From Rhizobiaceae bacterium (GTDB lineage: Bacteria; Pseudomonadota; Alphaproteobacteria; Rhizobiales; Rhizobiaceae): a stretch of DNA of 64,000 nt. Both the position numbers and the translations under genes were made by a program. The stretch covers positions 1 through 64,000 of the forward strand of contig JAEPQK010000007.1 in assembly GCA_017640615.1 (NCBI GenBank). Reading direction: 5' to 3'. Positions 35,693 to 44,558 of this stretch are shown here, one piece after another; within the stretch, counting starts at the first letter, position 1, and each line of letters opens with the position of its first letter. The notes below the pieces were generated by a model that was given only the letters and a program-made list of their open reading frames with translations, had not been told where the DNA came from and searched no databases.

Positions 35693-36832
35693 ATGCACAA
35701 GCAAAATGACGGCTATTTCCTCTACCACTCAATAGGCCAGTATCCGGGCAAATCAGCCCATCTGGCAGCAGCCATGACCGCGTTTGGCGACGTGTGGGGC
35801 GCAGCTGACGACGGGCAGTGGGACTACTTGCTCGGTCAGCGCGCCCTGTTTATCGAGTTGTGGCGCAAGCTCATCGACGCCGGCGAAAAGACGGTCACAA
35901 CCTGCGAGAACGTCACGCAGGGATTGCATATGCTGGCGACCGCGCTGCCGGAGAATTATCTGCGCGGCCGCAAAGTGCTGGTCGCGGCTGACTGTTTTCC
36001 GTCCAACCATTTCCTGCTTACCCGCCTGCAAGAAAGCCTGGATTTCACGCTCGAGACTGTGAAATTGCGCCAGGGCGCGTCATGGGTCGAGGACGAGGAC
36101 ATGATCGCGCAATGGAGCGACGAAGTTGCGTTGGCGCTGGTGACATGGGTGAGTTCCACGTCATCGCGCAAGACAGACATGTCAGCGCTTGCCGCTCATG
36201 CGCGCGCTAAGGGCAGTCTGATTGGCGTCGACATCACGCAGGCGGCCGGACTATTGCCGTTCTCCGTGCAGGCGCCGCCGATCGACTTTGCTATCTCTAC
36301 AAGTCTGAAATGGATGTGCGGGACACCGGGTGCCGGCGTGCTCTATGTGCGTCCGGAGCTGATTGGCGACTGCCGGCCGCAATTGCGCGGCTGGTTCAGC
36401 CAGGACAATCCCTTCAACTGGGATATCGACCGGTTCGACTATGCGCCGGACATTCGCCGTTTCGACAACGGTACGCCAAGCATCGTGGCGGCGGCTGCCA
36501 CGGTGCCTGCCCTCCAGTGGCACGCACAAGCCGACCAAGCGGCCATTCTTGCGCATAACCGCGATCTCACGGCGCGGCTGATCACGGCCGCGGACGAACT
36601 CGGACTTGCGCTCATCACACCTCGGCCCGTAGGTGAACGCGGCGGCAGCGTGATGCTGAAGCTGGCTTCACCTGATGCCGCTCAGCAGGCTCTTTCGGCG
36701 CTTCGCGCGGAGGATATCTATGCGGATAGCCGCGGCGCGATTCTGCGCTTTTCGCCAGGGGTCATGACCAGCGCCGACGCGACGGAGCGCCTGATCTCCG
36801 TTCTGGGCAAACAAGACTCTCGAACCGGATAG
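35693..36832 (+). CDS. Aminotransferase class V / kynureninase-like PLP enzyme
   Basis: A 379-residue fold-type I PLP enzyme with the kynureninase-type layout. D180 in GVDITQAAG would hold the pyridine nitrogen and K206 in TSLKWMCGTPGAG is the Schiff-base lysine. RGWFSQDNPFNWDIDRFDYAPDIRRFDNGTP is the kynureninase-like substrate loop. Kynureninases cleave kynurenine-type side chains, but the family also contains other lyases and transaminases. It is divergent from the GntR-cupin-Liv operon and shares its regulatory region, so all probably serve one substrate. It is convergent with the enolase gene, with 23 bases between. Confidence 0.78.
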   Translation: MHKQNDGYFLYHSIGQYPGKSAHLAAAMTAFGDVWGAADDGQWDYLLGQRALFIELWRKLIDAGEKTVTTCENVTQGLHMLATALPENYLRGRKVLVAADCFPSNHFLLTRLQESLDFTLETVKLRQGASWVEDEDMIAQWSDEVALALVTWVSSTSSRKTDMSALAAHARAKGSLIGVDITQAAGLLPFSVQAPPIDFAISTSLKWMCGTPGAGVLYVRPELIGDCRPQLRGWFSQDNPFNWDIDRFDYAPDIRRFDNGTPSIVAAAATVPALQWHAQADQAAILAHNRDLTARLITAADELGLALITPRPVGERGGSVMLKLASPDAAQQALSALRAEDIYADSRGAILRFSPGVMTSADATERLISVLGKQDSRTG

Positions 36833-36855
36833 GCCGCTCCTATTCCAGTTCTCAA

Positions 36856-38055
36856 TTACGACGATCTGCGCACGACCCTGACAGGACTCGCGTCATCCGC
36901 GGTAAGGCGTGCCCATCTGTGCGGGGCGATGATGTCGGTTGCCAGTTCCACACCCAATCCGGGCGCGGTGGGCACCGGCAGGTGACCATCCCGAAGCGTG
37001 TCCTCCAGCGGGTTACGCAGAACCGGCAAATAGCCGGGTTCCAGATGGTGGTCCGGGAAACACTCCAGCACCATGAAATTCGGGATCGAGGCGCAGAGCT
37101 GGGCCGAAACCGCCGTCGCCAGCGTGCTTCCATAATTGTGCGGGGCGACCCGAACATTATGGACTTCGGCCAAGGCAGCGATCTTTTTCGCCTCGGCGAG
37201 GCCACCTGTGTTGCATACATCCGGCTGGATGATGTCGACCGCATTGGTGTCCAGCAGCCGCTGGAAGCCGTAGCGGGTATAGGCGCGCTCGCCTGCCGCC
37301 AGCGGGATCGACGTCATCCGCCGAACGGCGGCAATTGCATCAGGCAATGCCGGGTCCACCGGTTCTTCAACAAAGCCCGGATGATACGGCTCGATACGGG
37401 CGAAAAGCCGCCGCAGCTGATCCTGCGCCAGCCCGCCTCCGAAATCGAGCAGCAGGGCCACGCCGTCGCCAAGCCTTGTGCGCAGCACCTCGATGCGTTC
37501 GACGACACGGTCGAGTGCGTCGGCGCTCAATGCACGGCGAACGGGATGGCGCACGACGGTGAGATCATCCGGCATTCCGAGCGGATAAAGCTTCAGCCCG
37601 GTGTAGCCTCTGTCGACCATCTTCTGTGCGGCATCGGCATATTCCGCACCGGTGTCGCAGCCCAGCCACCAACCATTGGCGTAGACATCGAGGCCATCGG
37701 CGAAAGGACCGCCAAAGAGCGAGTGAACGGGCACGCCCAGGGCCTTGCCCTTGATATCCCATAGCGCGTGATCGATCGCGCTGAGAGCCGAAATGCTCAG
37801 CGCGCCGCCGCCCTTGGTCCAGAAACTGTGGTCGTAAATATCGCTCCAGATGCGCTCGATCGGCGAAGGGTCGCGGCCGAGAACGAACCGCTCGACTGTT
37901 GCGCGCAGCAGTTCCGCCGCCGCGGTCGTGCCCATGCCGTAGGCAATACCTGCCTCACCTATGCCGCTGACCCCGGCGTCGGTTTCGAGGTTGAGCAGAA
38001 CGGCGCGGCGATTGCCCGTCGGCACCACATAGATATCGGCAGCGATGATTTTCAT
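36856..38055 (-). CDS. Enolase superfamily enzyme (mandelate racemase/muconate lactonizing type)
   Basis: A 399-residue protein with capping domain and TIM barrel. Candidate metal ligands are D204, E230 and E256. The candidate bases are K155 (in TGLKLYP) and H306 with D279 (in APHNYGS and IIQPDVCNTGG). This pattern of a single Lys and a His-Asp dyad is that of the mandelate racemase subgroup, which dehydrates or racemises sugar acids and other hydroxy acids. The segment after D204 is FGGG rather than the usual NG. The start is the ATG at 38055; an open frame to 38499 has no homology. A LysR gene lies upstream in the same direction. Confidence 0.82.
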   Translation of the reverse strand: MKIIAADIYVVPTGNRRAVLLNLETDAGVSGIGEAGIAYGMGTTAAAELLRATVERFVLGRDPSPIERIWSDIYDHSFWTKGGGALSISALSAIDHALWDIKGKALGVPVHSLFGGPFADGLDVYANGWWLGCDTGAEYADAAQKMVDRGYTGLKLYPLGMPDDLTVVRHPVRRALSADALDRVVERIEVLRTRLGDGVALLLDFGGGLAQDQLRRLFARIEPYHPGFVEEPVDPALPDAIAAVRRMTSIPLAAGERAYTRYGFQRLLDTNAVDIIQPDVCNTGGLAEAKKIAALAEVHNVRVAPHNYGSTLATAVSAQLCASIPNFMVLECFPDHHLEPGYLPVLRNPLEDTLRDGHLPVPTAPGLGVELATDIIAPHRWARLTADDASPVRVVRRSS

Positions 38056-38171
38056 TGAACAGTCCGTAGTTGCTTCGATCTGCCAGAAGATCGTGTCTGC
38101 GCCACTTCTGGAAAAGCGAATAGTGGTGAGGGGGGTACGACCCCGCGGAATGACCTTGGCGAAACCCGGGT

Positions 38172-39092
38172 TCAGCCGAGCATCAGCGAAAGCTGCTTCT
38201 CGTCTTTTTCCATTTCCGCGATAAGCCAGTCGCGCACCTGCCGCACGACCGAGCGCATGGCGCGCTGGCTCGACGCGACGAGATGATAACTCCGGTCGGT
38301 CATCACCACCGTTTCCGATGCCTGAACCAGCATGCCGTTTATGATGAGCCCGGAGGCGACCGACGTCCACGCCAGTGCCAGCCCCTGCCCGCTGAGCGCG
38401 GCCTGCAATACGACTGAATAGTCGGAGAAGGACAGCTTGTCGTAGCCGGCTGGCGTGCGAATGTTGGCCTGCTGGGCGAATTCGGGCCAGCCATACCAAT
38501 GATCCGGCAAGTGGATGAGCGTGTGGTTGGTTTTCGGCTTATCGAAGCTGCCATGATCGCGCAGATAGCCGGGCGTTCCGACGGCGAGCACACGCTCGGG
38601 CGCGAACCAGCCGCCCAGCTCACGCGCATCATCGCCCTGGGCGACGCGTAGCCCGAGATCGCAGTTGTAAAGAGGTCCGCCGACACTCACCGCACTTAGC
38701 TGGAACTGAAGATCGGTGTGCGGAAACGCCTCGCGAAAGAGGTTGTAGCGCGGCATCAGCCAATGCGTTGCCATGCCGGATGAAATCGAGAGCATCACGA
38801 CCTCGCGCGTGGCATCCCGTCCGCCGATTTCCTCCAACACGTCCTCGATGGCGTGAAAGGAGCGGGTCGTTACCCGGCTCAGCCGCTCGCCGACCTCGGT
38901 CAGCTCCAGATGCGGTCCGGCGCGGGTGAAGAGAGGCTGTCCCAAATGCTGCTCCAGCGCTGCCACTGCGTGGCTGACTGCTGGCTGGGTGATGTTGAGC
39001 TCTTCTGCCGCGCGCGAAAAATTCGTCAGCCGCGCCGCGACTTCGAACACGAAGAGCGTGCTGGGGGATGGGAGGTGCCGACGTAGTACCAT
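38172..39092 (-). CDS. LysR family transcriptional regulator
   Basis: A 306-residue LysR protein with the helix-turn-helix near residues 18-48 (ARLTNFSRAAEELNITQ, then PAVSHAVAALE) and a GcvA-type effector domain. It lies upstream of the enolase gene on the same strand (116 bases between) and is divergent from the class V PLP-enzyme operon at 39254. It could regulate either; the divergent position favours the rightward operon. Confidence 0.88.
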   Translation of the reverse strand: MVLRRHLPSPSTLFVFEVAARLTNFSRAAEELNITQPAVSHAVAALEQHLGQPLFTRAGPHLELTEVGERLSRVTTRSFHAIEDVLEEIGGRDATREVVMLSISSGMATHWLMPRYNLFREAFPHTDLQFQLSAVSVGGPLYNCDLGLRVAQGDDARELGGWFAPERVLAVGTPGYLRDHGSFDKPKTNHTLIHLPDHWYGWPEFAQQANIRTPAGYDKLSFSDYSVVLQAALSGQGLALAWTSVASGLIINGMLVQASETVVMTDRSYHLVASSQRAMRSVVRQVRDWLIAEMEKDEKQLSLMLG

Positions 39093-39159
39093 GAACCTGA
39101 TTTATACTAACGATGAATCTTTTCAATCTGTTTGGCGCCCGGCCGCAATGCAAGAATTG

Positions 39160-39169
39160 TCCTTAAGGA
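39160..39169. promoter_or_regulatory. Perfect palindrome TCCTTAAGGA in a divergent promoter region
   Basis: A 10-base perfect palindrome in the 161 bases between the divergent LysR and PLP-enzyme genes; a second inverted repeat, CGCAAA and TTTGCG, is at 39193-39210. Either could be an operator. Confidence 0.35.
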
Positions 39170-39253
39170 TACGCGATTTCGTTGATTGATCCCGCAAAAC
39201 GCTCTTTGCGAGCTGGAACGAAATAGCGGTGCGAGGGAGTATCAGACCAAGCC

Positions 39254-40510
39254 ATGGTAATTAACGCCGAGCGATTGAGAGCGGAAACTCCAGGCTGTCT
39301 CGACGGCCTGGTGCACCTCAACAATGCCGGCGCCAGCCTGATCGCCACCCCTGTCGCACAGGCCGTATCGGATCATCTCGCACTCGAACAACGTATCGGC
39401 GGCTACGAGGCTGCGGCGCGGGAGAGCCATCTCATCGACGCGGCCTATCAGGCAGCGGCGGACCTCGTTGGCGGCCACAAAACCGAAATTGCACTTCTCG
39501 ACAATGCAACCCGTGCCTGGCAGGCGGTTTTCTACGCCATGGACTGGCAGCCCGGCGACCGCGTCGTCACCGGCCACGCCGAATACAATTCGAACATGAT
39601 CGCATTCCGTCACGCAGCTGACCGCTTCGGCATCGAGGTGGTGCTTGCCGGCGACAATGCCCATGGCGAACTCGATCCCGACGCGGTCGAAGCGCTTATC
39701 GACAAACGTACCCGGCTGATTTGCGTCTCACACATGCCGACCAATGACGGGCTCATCAATCCGGTCGAAGAGATCGGTGCTATCGCGCGTTCGCACGATA
39801 TCCCGTTTCTGCTCGATGCTTGCCAGTCCGCCGGCCAGATGCCGCTCGATGTCGGGCGGATCGGCTGCACGATGCTGTCGGCCACCGGGCGCAAATATCT
39901 GCGTGGTCCAAGAGGAACCGGCTTCCTGTGGGTTCACCACGACTGGATCGAACGTCTCTCGCCGCATGTGCTCGATATCCGCTCGGCCGAGTGGGTTGCG
40001 GTCGACACCTACAAGATTGCCGACAATGCGACGCGCTTTGAGCTTTGGGAGAGCAATGTGGCGGCTCATATTGGCCTTGGCGCCGCATGCCGCTATGCGC
40101 TCGACACAGGCGTCGCGGATATCTGGGCGCGCATCTGCGAATTGTCAGACACCTTGAGGACCGAACTCGACACGCTGCCGGGCATCAAGGTTCGCGATCG
40201 CGGCCGCGTCAAAAGCGGCATTGTCACATTCTCACATCAGCATATTCCCGCGGAGACGATCGTCTCGCGGCTTCGCAATGAATGGTCCATCAACACCTCG
40301 GTTTCCGCCACGCAACTGACGCGGACCGGGCTGATTGAACAGGGGATCACTCAGCTCGTGCGTGCATCCGTACATGCCTACAACACGCACGAGGACATCA
40401 ACCGGCTTATCGACGCGCTCAACGTGCTTGCCTCGGACCAACCGGATAGGGAACCCGGCCCGGACAAGCTGATGCGCACCGAAAAAGCCGCTATGACCGA
40501 GGAGGAATGA
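39254..40510 (+). CDS. Aminotransferase class V-fold PLP enzyme (cysteine desulfurase-like)
   Basis: A 418-residue fold-type I PLP enzyme. D188 and Q191 (LLDACQSAGQ) and the lysine K214 in SATGRKYLRGPRGTGFL identify the class V group (cysteine desulfurases, isopenicillin-N epimerase-like). The final 25 residues are polar and divergent. It is the first gene of a rightward operon with a Pot-type importer and an ornithine-cyclodeaminase family enzyme, so a C-N or C-S lyase or transaminase on an imported amino compound is the likely role. The stop overlaps the binding-protein region by four bases. Confidence 0.8.
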   Translation: MVINAERLRAETPGCLDGLVHLNNAGASLIATPVAQAVSDHLALEQRIGGYEAAARESHLIDAAYQAAADLVGGHKTEIALLDNATRAWQAVFYAMDWQPGDRVVTGHAEYNSNMIAFRHAADRFGIEVVLAGDNAHGELDPDAVEALIDKRTRLICVSHMPTNDGLINPVEEIGAIARSHDIPFLLDACQSAGQMPLDVGRIGCTMLSATGRKYLRGPRGTGFLWVHHDWIERLSPHVLDIRSAEWVAVDTYKIADNATRFELWESNVAAHIGLGAACRYALDTGVADIWARICELSDTLRTELDTLPGIKVRDRGRVKSGIVTFSHQHIPAETIVSRLRNEWSINTSVSATQLTRTGLIEQGITQLVRASVHAYNTHEDINRLIDALNVLASDQPDREPGPDKLMRTEKAAMTEEE

Positions 40511-40512
40511 TC

Positions 40513-41613
40513 ATGAGATACACACCATCCCGCCGACAGCTTCTGCGCGGCGCGGGGACGGCCGGTCTTGCCGCCCTCGCCGCACCGGCCATCATCCGCT
40601 CAGCCTTCGCCCAGTCGAAGGAGCTGAATATCTGGGCCTATGACGGTTTCGTCACAGACGAGTTCCGCCGCCGCTTCGAGGAAGAAACCGGCATCAAAAC
40701 CAATATCCGCCTGGTCACCGATCAGGGCGAGCAGTTCAACCTGATGGCGGCCGAAAACGGCAACTTCAGCGCCGACATCGTGACCTGCGCCGGCCACCGC
40801 TTCTACCAGTTCGTTGATGCCGGCTTCCTGGCGCCGATCGACCGATCGCGGCTCGCAAACTGGAACCTGATCGAGGAAGAATATGCCGACGCCTCATGGG
40901 TTTCGCGCGCCGGCGAGCGCTGGGGCGTGCCGCTCGTCGTGGTATCGACGGGGCTTCTCTACAGCACCGAGGCTATGGAAAAACCCACCAGCTGGGACGT
41001 GATGTTCGACGAGGCGAATGCCGGCCGCACCGCTTATCAGATCCAGGACTTCTTCCAGATCGTGATGAACTATCTCGGCTATGACGGTTCGGCGGCCAGC
41101 TATGGCAGCAATGTCGATGTCGCACAGCGCGCTGTGGACGCTACGCGCGATTTCCTGATCGACCACAAACACATGGTGCGCCGCTACTATGAGGCCGCGA
41201 CCGAAATCCAGCAGATGATGGTAACGGGCGATGTCAGCCTGGCGCAGGCCGGCTCCGGCCCCTCCTCGCAGCTCATCATGGAAGGGCTTCCGGCCGGCTA
41301 TACGATCCCGCGCGAAGGCGGGCTGGCTTATGCATATGGCTTCAACATCACCAACAACGCCCCCAACATGGCGAATGCCTATGCATTCCTAAATGCTCTT
41401 TTGGGCGACCCCGAAAACGGCGCCGAGATCGTACGCTCGACAGGATTGAGCGCCACAATCAAGGGAACTGAGGCACTTCTGTCCGACCAGGAAAAAGAAG
41501 CGCTTTCGCTGGCGCCGGAAGAGCGGGCCAGACTGTCATGGGTCAACGTGGAAACCGCTGCCTTCATCTTCGATCTGATCGATACGGCGGCGGAAGAAAT
41601 CCGCGCTGCCTGA
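40513..41613 (+). CDS. Polyamine-type ABC transporter substrate-binding protein (PotD-like)
   Basis: A 366-residue family 1 binding protein related to PotD. The N-terminus has a twin-arginine signal (SRRQLLRG, then a hydrophobic stretch ending FAQS), so Tat export is likely. I prefer the ATG at 40513 because GGAGG ends seven bases upstream; an ATG at 40507 is one base from that site. The mature part shows ELNIWAYDGFV and AGSGPSSQLIM. Ligand unknown; related receptors bind polyamines and various amino acids. Confidence 0.86.
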   Translation: MRYTPSRRQLLRGAGTAGLAALAAPAIIRSAFAQSKELNIWAYDGFVTDEFRRRFEEETGIKTNIRLVTDQGEQFNLMAAENGNFSADIVTCAGHRFYQFVDAGFLAPIDRSRLANWNLIEEEYADASWVSRAGERWGVPLVVVSTGLLYSTEAMEKPTSWDVMFDEANAGRTAYQIQDFFQIVMNYLGYDGSAASYGSNVDVAQRAVDATRDFLIDHKHMVRRYYEAATEIQQMMVTGDVSLAQAGSGPSSQLIMEGLPAGYTIPREGGLAYAYGFNITNNAPNMANAYAFLNALLGDPENGAEIVRSTGLSATIKGTEALLSDQEKEALSLAPEERARLSWVNVETAAFIFDLIDTAAEEIRAA

Positions 41614-41622
41614 TGCTGCTTC

Positions 41623-41646
41623 GGGGGCGGTTTCCGGGCCGCCCCC
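41623..41646 (+). terminator. Hairpin after the PotD-like binding protein gene
   Basis: GGGGGCGG and CCGCCCCC arms with an eight-base loop, ten bases past the binding-protein stop and 12 bases before the first permease start. It is another strong stem between binding protein and permease. Confidence 0.55.
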
Positions 41647-41658
41647 TCACCTCGGAGA

Positions 41659-42600
41659 ATGCATTTCCTCATGACGCGACTGCTGGTCAGCCTGCGCAGC
41701 TTTGCCCCATACCGGGCCATGCTCGAGCTCTATAGCCGCTCGCCGCTGCTCCGGCTTTGCCTCGTCGCGATCATTCCGGTGCTTTGGATCGGTGCAACCA
41801 ACATCGCGCCTCTGGCGCAGATGGTCGAGATCAGCTTCTACGAACAATACCCGGTGCGTCAGGGGGAGCCGATCGAATGGACCCTGCGCCACTACGCAGC
41901 TTTCTTCGAGCGTTCGCTCTACATAACCGCCTTCGTCCGGTCTTTCGTGTTCGCCAGCCTTGCAACTGTCATTACGCTCGTCGTGGTGTTTCCGGTTGCT
42001 TTCTACATTTCCAAAGTGGCGCCGAAACACACGAGCACGCGTCTTCTCCTCCTGGTTATTGCCCCCTTCTGGGTGAGCGAGATCATCCGCAGCTTCGCCT
42101 GGATCGTGATGCTCGCCAATCGCGGCGCGGTGAACTCTTTCCTTTCGATGATCGGCCTGCCCGGGACGCCGTTCGAATTGCTCTACAACAACATTTCTCT
42201 GACCATCGGCGTCGTCTATCTGACCTCGCTCTACATGCTGTTGCCGCTCTATGCGGCGCTGGAAAAAATCGACGACAATCTGCTGGAGGCCGCCGCAAAT
42301 CTGGGTGCGCCGGCGTGGCAGCGTTTCACACGCATCGTGCTGCCGCTCTCGCGTGAGGGCATCGTGGCTGGCTGCACGCTGGTCTTCCTGCTGGTGATCG
42401 GCCTTTACGCCATGCCGCAGCTTCTTGGCGGACCCAACAACACGCTGTTTGCCGCCACCATCGGGCAGATATTCGCGAAGGCCGGAGACTCCTGGCCACT
42501 GGGCAGTGCGTTCAGCATCATCCTGACCGGCTCGGCGCTCGCCTATGTGGGCCTGTTCATTGCTCTCTTCCAGCGCAGGCGTCGCGGAGGTTCGGCATGA
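41659..42600 (+). CDS. Polyamine-type ABC transporter permease (PotB-like)
   Basis: A 313-residue permease with six predicted membrane segments and the EAA loop (DDNLLEAAANLGAPAWQRFTRIVLP) near residues 210-234. It pairs with the PotC-like permease; its stop overlaps that ATG by four bases. An ATG at 41671 is an alternative start. Confidence 0.9.
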   Translation: MHFLMTRLLVSLRSFAPYRAMLELYSRSPLLRLCLVAIIPVLWIGATNIAPLAQMVEISFYEQYPVRQGEPIEWTLRHYAAFFERSLYITAFVRSFVFASLATVITLVVVFPVAFYISKVAPKHTSTRLLLLVIAPFWVSEIIRSFAWIVMLANRGAVNSFLSMIGLPGTPFELLYNNISLTIGVVYLTSLYMLLPLYAALEKIDDNLLEAAANLGAPAWQRFTRIVLPLSREGIVAGCTLVFLLVIGLYAMPQLLGGPNNTLFAATIGQIFAKAGDSWPLGSAFSIILTGSALAYVGLFIALFQRRRRGGSA

Positions 42601-43418
42601 ACCTGATCCGCCGAATGGCGTTACCCGGCCTGTTCTGGCTGTTCGTCGCCTATCTCTTCCTTCCGCTCGTCGTGATGGCGGCGATGGGCTTTCGGGATTC
42701 CAACTTCGTTGCTTTCCCGATCCAAAGCTGGACCACGCAATGGTATCGCGACGTGCTGTTCGATCGCGATATCCTCGCTTCGCTGTGGCTGTCCGCGCAG
42801 GTCGCGGTGCTGTCGACTGTGATCTCTATCCTTGTCGGCCTGCCCGTCGCGTTCCTCACCGCCCGCACCTCTGGCCTTCTGCGCGGCGCGCTTGTCGCGC
42901 TTGTCGTCCTTCCGGCGTTTTTGCCGGTCGTGGTGTCGGCGATTGCGCTGCGGATATTCATCGGCCGGATCGGGCTCGAAACCGGCATGGTCGCCATCGC
43001 CTTCGGGCATGCCGTGGCTTCCATGCCGTTTGTCGTCGTGATGGTGCTGACGCGCCTCAACTCCATGAGCCTCAACATGACCGACGCTGCGCGCAACCTC
43101 GGCGCCGACGAAGTCATCGTGCTGGTGCGGATCGTGCTGCCCTATCTGTCGCCGGCGCTGCTTGGCGCGTTCATGTTCTGCATGCTGCTTTCCTTCGAGG
43201 ATTTCGTGCGCTCGTTCTTCCTTGGCGGGTTCGAACAGACTTTCCCCGTTCTTCTGTTCTCACGGCTTCGCTTCGGTTTCGATCCGGGTCTGGCTGCCAT
43301 TTCCACCATCATCCTGATCGCAACCACCGGCTTCGGGCTCTACGCCGAGCGCTTCATCCGCAGCCGCCGGCTCGGTCGCGACACCTCCATTTCCGCCACA
43401 GGCAATACCCATGACTGA
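42597..43418 (+). CDS. Polyamine-type ABC transporter permease (PotC-like)
   Basis: A 273-residue permease, six predicted membrane segments, EAA loop (NSMSLNMTDAARNLGADEVIVLVRIVLP) near residues 155-182. It starts by ATGA overlap with the PotB-like gene and overlaps the ATPase gene by eight bases. Confidence 0.9.
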   Translation: MNLIRRMALPGLFWLFVAYLFLPLVVMAAMGFRDSNFVAFPIQSWTTQWYRDVLFDRDILASLWLSAQVAVLSTVISILVGLPVAFLTARTSGLLRGALVALVVLPAFLPVVVSAIALRIFIGRIGLETGMVAIAFGHAVASMPFVVVMVLTRLNSMSLNMTDAARNLGADEVIVLVRIVLPYLSPALLGAFMFCMLLSFEDFVRSFFLGGFEQTFPVLLFSRLRFGFDPGLAAISTIILIATTGFGLYAERFIRSRRLGRDTSISATGNTHD

Positions 43419-44502
43419 CACCGTGCCCGCAATCGAACTGAGAAACATCTCGAAGGCATATGGCGCCTTGCGGGTGATCGACGACGTTTCCTTGCGGGTG
43501 GATAAGGGTGTGTTCATCACACTCCTGGGTCCGTCCGGCTGCGGCAAATCCACATTGCTGCGCACGATCGTCGGCCTCTCCCAACCCGACAGCGGCGCAA
43601 TCCTCGTCGATGGACAGGACATCACACAGGCGGCCGCGCACAACCGGCCGGTGAAGATGGTGTTTCAGGACTATGCGCTGTTTCCGCATATGACCGTGGC
43701 GCAGAATATCGGTTTCGGTTGCGAGATGCAGGGCATGAGCCGTGCCGCGACAGCTGAGCGGTGTCGCGAATTGCTCGAGCTGATCCGGCTGCCCGATCTC
43801 GGCGGCCGCTACCCGGACGCGCTTTCGGGCGGGCAGCGGCAGCGTATCGCGCTTGCCCGTGCGCTCGCTCCCGATCCCGCTGCGCTGCTGTTAGACGAGC
43901 CGCTCGGCGCTCTGGATCTCAAGCTGAGGCAGGACATGCAGCGCGAATTGAAGTCCATTCAGCGCCGCACCCAAAAGACCTTCGTGTTCGTGACCCACGA
44001 TCAGGAAGAAGCAATGTCGATGTCCGATCTCGTCGCAGTCATGAACAAGGGACGCATCGAGCAGCTCGACACGCCACAGAACATCTATGCCAATCCGGTC
44101 AGCGAATTCGTCGCCAGCTTCGTCGGCGCTGCAAACCTGTTCCCGGCGCGGGTTGCCGCGGTGGAGGGCGGTAAAGCCCGGCTCGAAGTCGAAGGCAGCG
44201 AGTGGGTCGTGCCTACGCATAGAATTACCTCCGGCGACGGGCTCAAGGCGGGCGACGGCGCGACGGTCGTCATCAGGCCCGAGGCACTTACGGCTGGCGC
44301 GAGCCGTGCTACCAACAGGATCCGACTGACCGGAAAAGTGACGGAGCAAACCTTTTTCGGCGACCGGGTGCACCTGCATCTCAGCCTCGCGAGCGGCCAA
44401 TCGGTGCTCATCGACGCCAGGCCGCAGGCTGTTCAGGCCGGCACCGAGGAAATGACTGTCGAATGCGCGACAGAGGACCTCGCGGTCATCGCAAATGGAT
44501 GA
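43411..44502 (+). CDS. Polyamine-type ABC transporter ATP-binding protein (PotA-like)
   Basis: A 363-residue ATPase with Walker A GPSGCGKST near residues 37-45, LSGGQRQRIALARALA signature, Walker B LLLDEPLGALDLKLR and a C-terminal TOBE domain (VVIRPEAL). It completes the importer. Confidence 0.92.
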   Translation: MTDTVPAIELRNISKAYGALRVIDDVSLRVDKGVFITLLGPSGCGKSTLLRTIVGLSQPDSGAILVDGQDITQAAAHNRPVKMVFQDYALFPHMTVAQNIGFGCEMQGMSRAATAERCRELLELIRLPDLGGRYPDALSGGQRQRIALARALAPDPAALLLDEPLGALDLKLRQDMQRELKSIQRRTQKTFVFVTHDQEEAMSMSDLVAVMNKGRIEQLDTPQNIYANPVSEFVASFVGAANLFPARVAAVEGGKARLEVEGSEWVVPTHRITSGDGLKAGDGATVVIRPEALTAGASRATNRIRLTGKVTEQTFFGDRVHLHLSLASGQSVLIDARPQAVQAGTEEMTVECATEDLAVIANG

Positions 44503-44558
44503 CCGGGGCGCAGCGCATCGAACGCGAACTCTGACTACGGAATAGAAGGACGAAATTG

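Noticed and set aside
38110..38150. GGGG/CCCC stem between LysR and enolase genes as a terminator
   Set aside because: Only four base pairs and no T-run; too weak to call.
38056..38499. N-terminal extension of the enolase-superfamily protein
   Set aside because: It covers the intergenic region and the end of the LysR gene; the canonical N-terminus begins at 38055.
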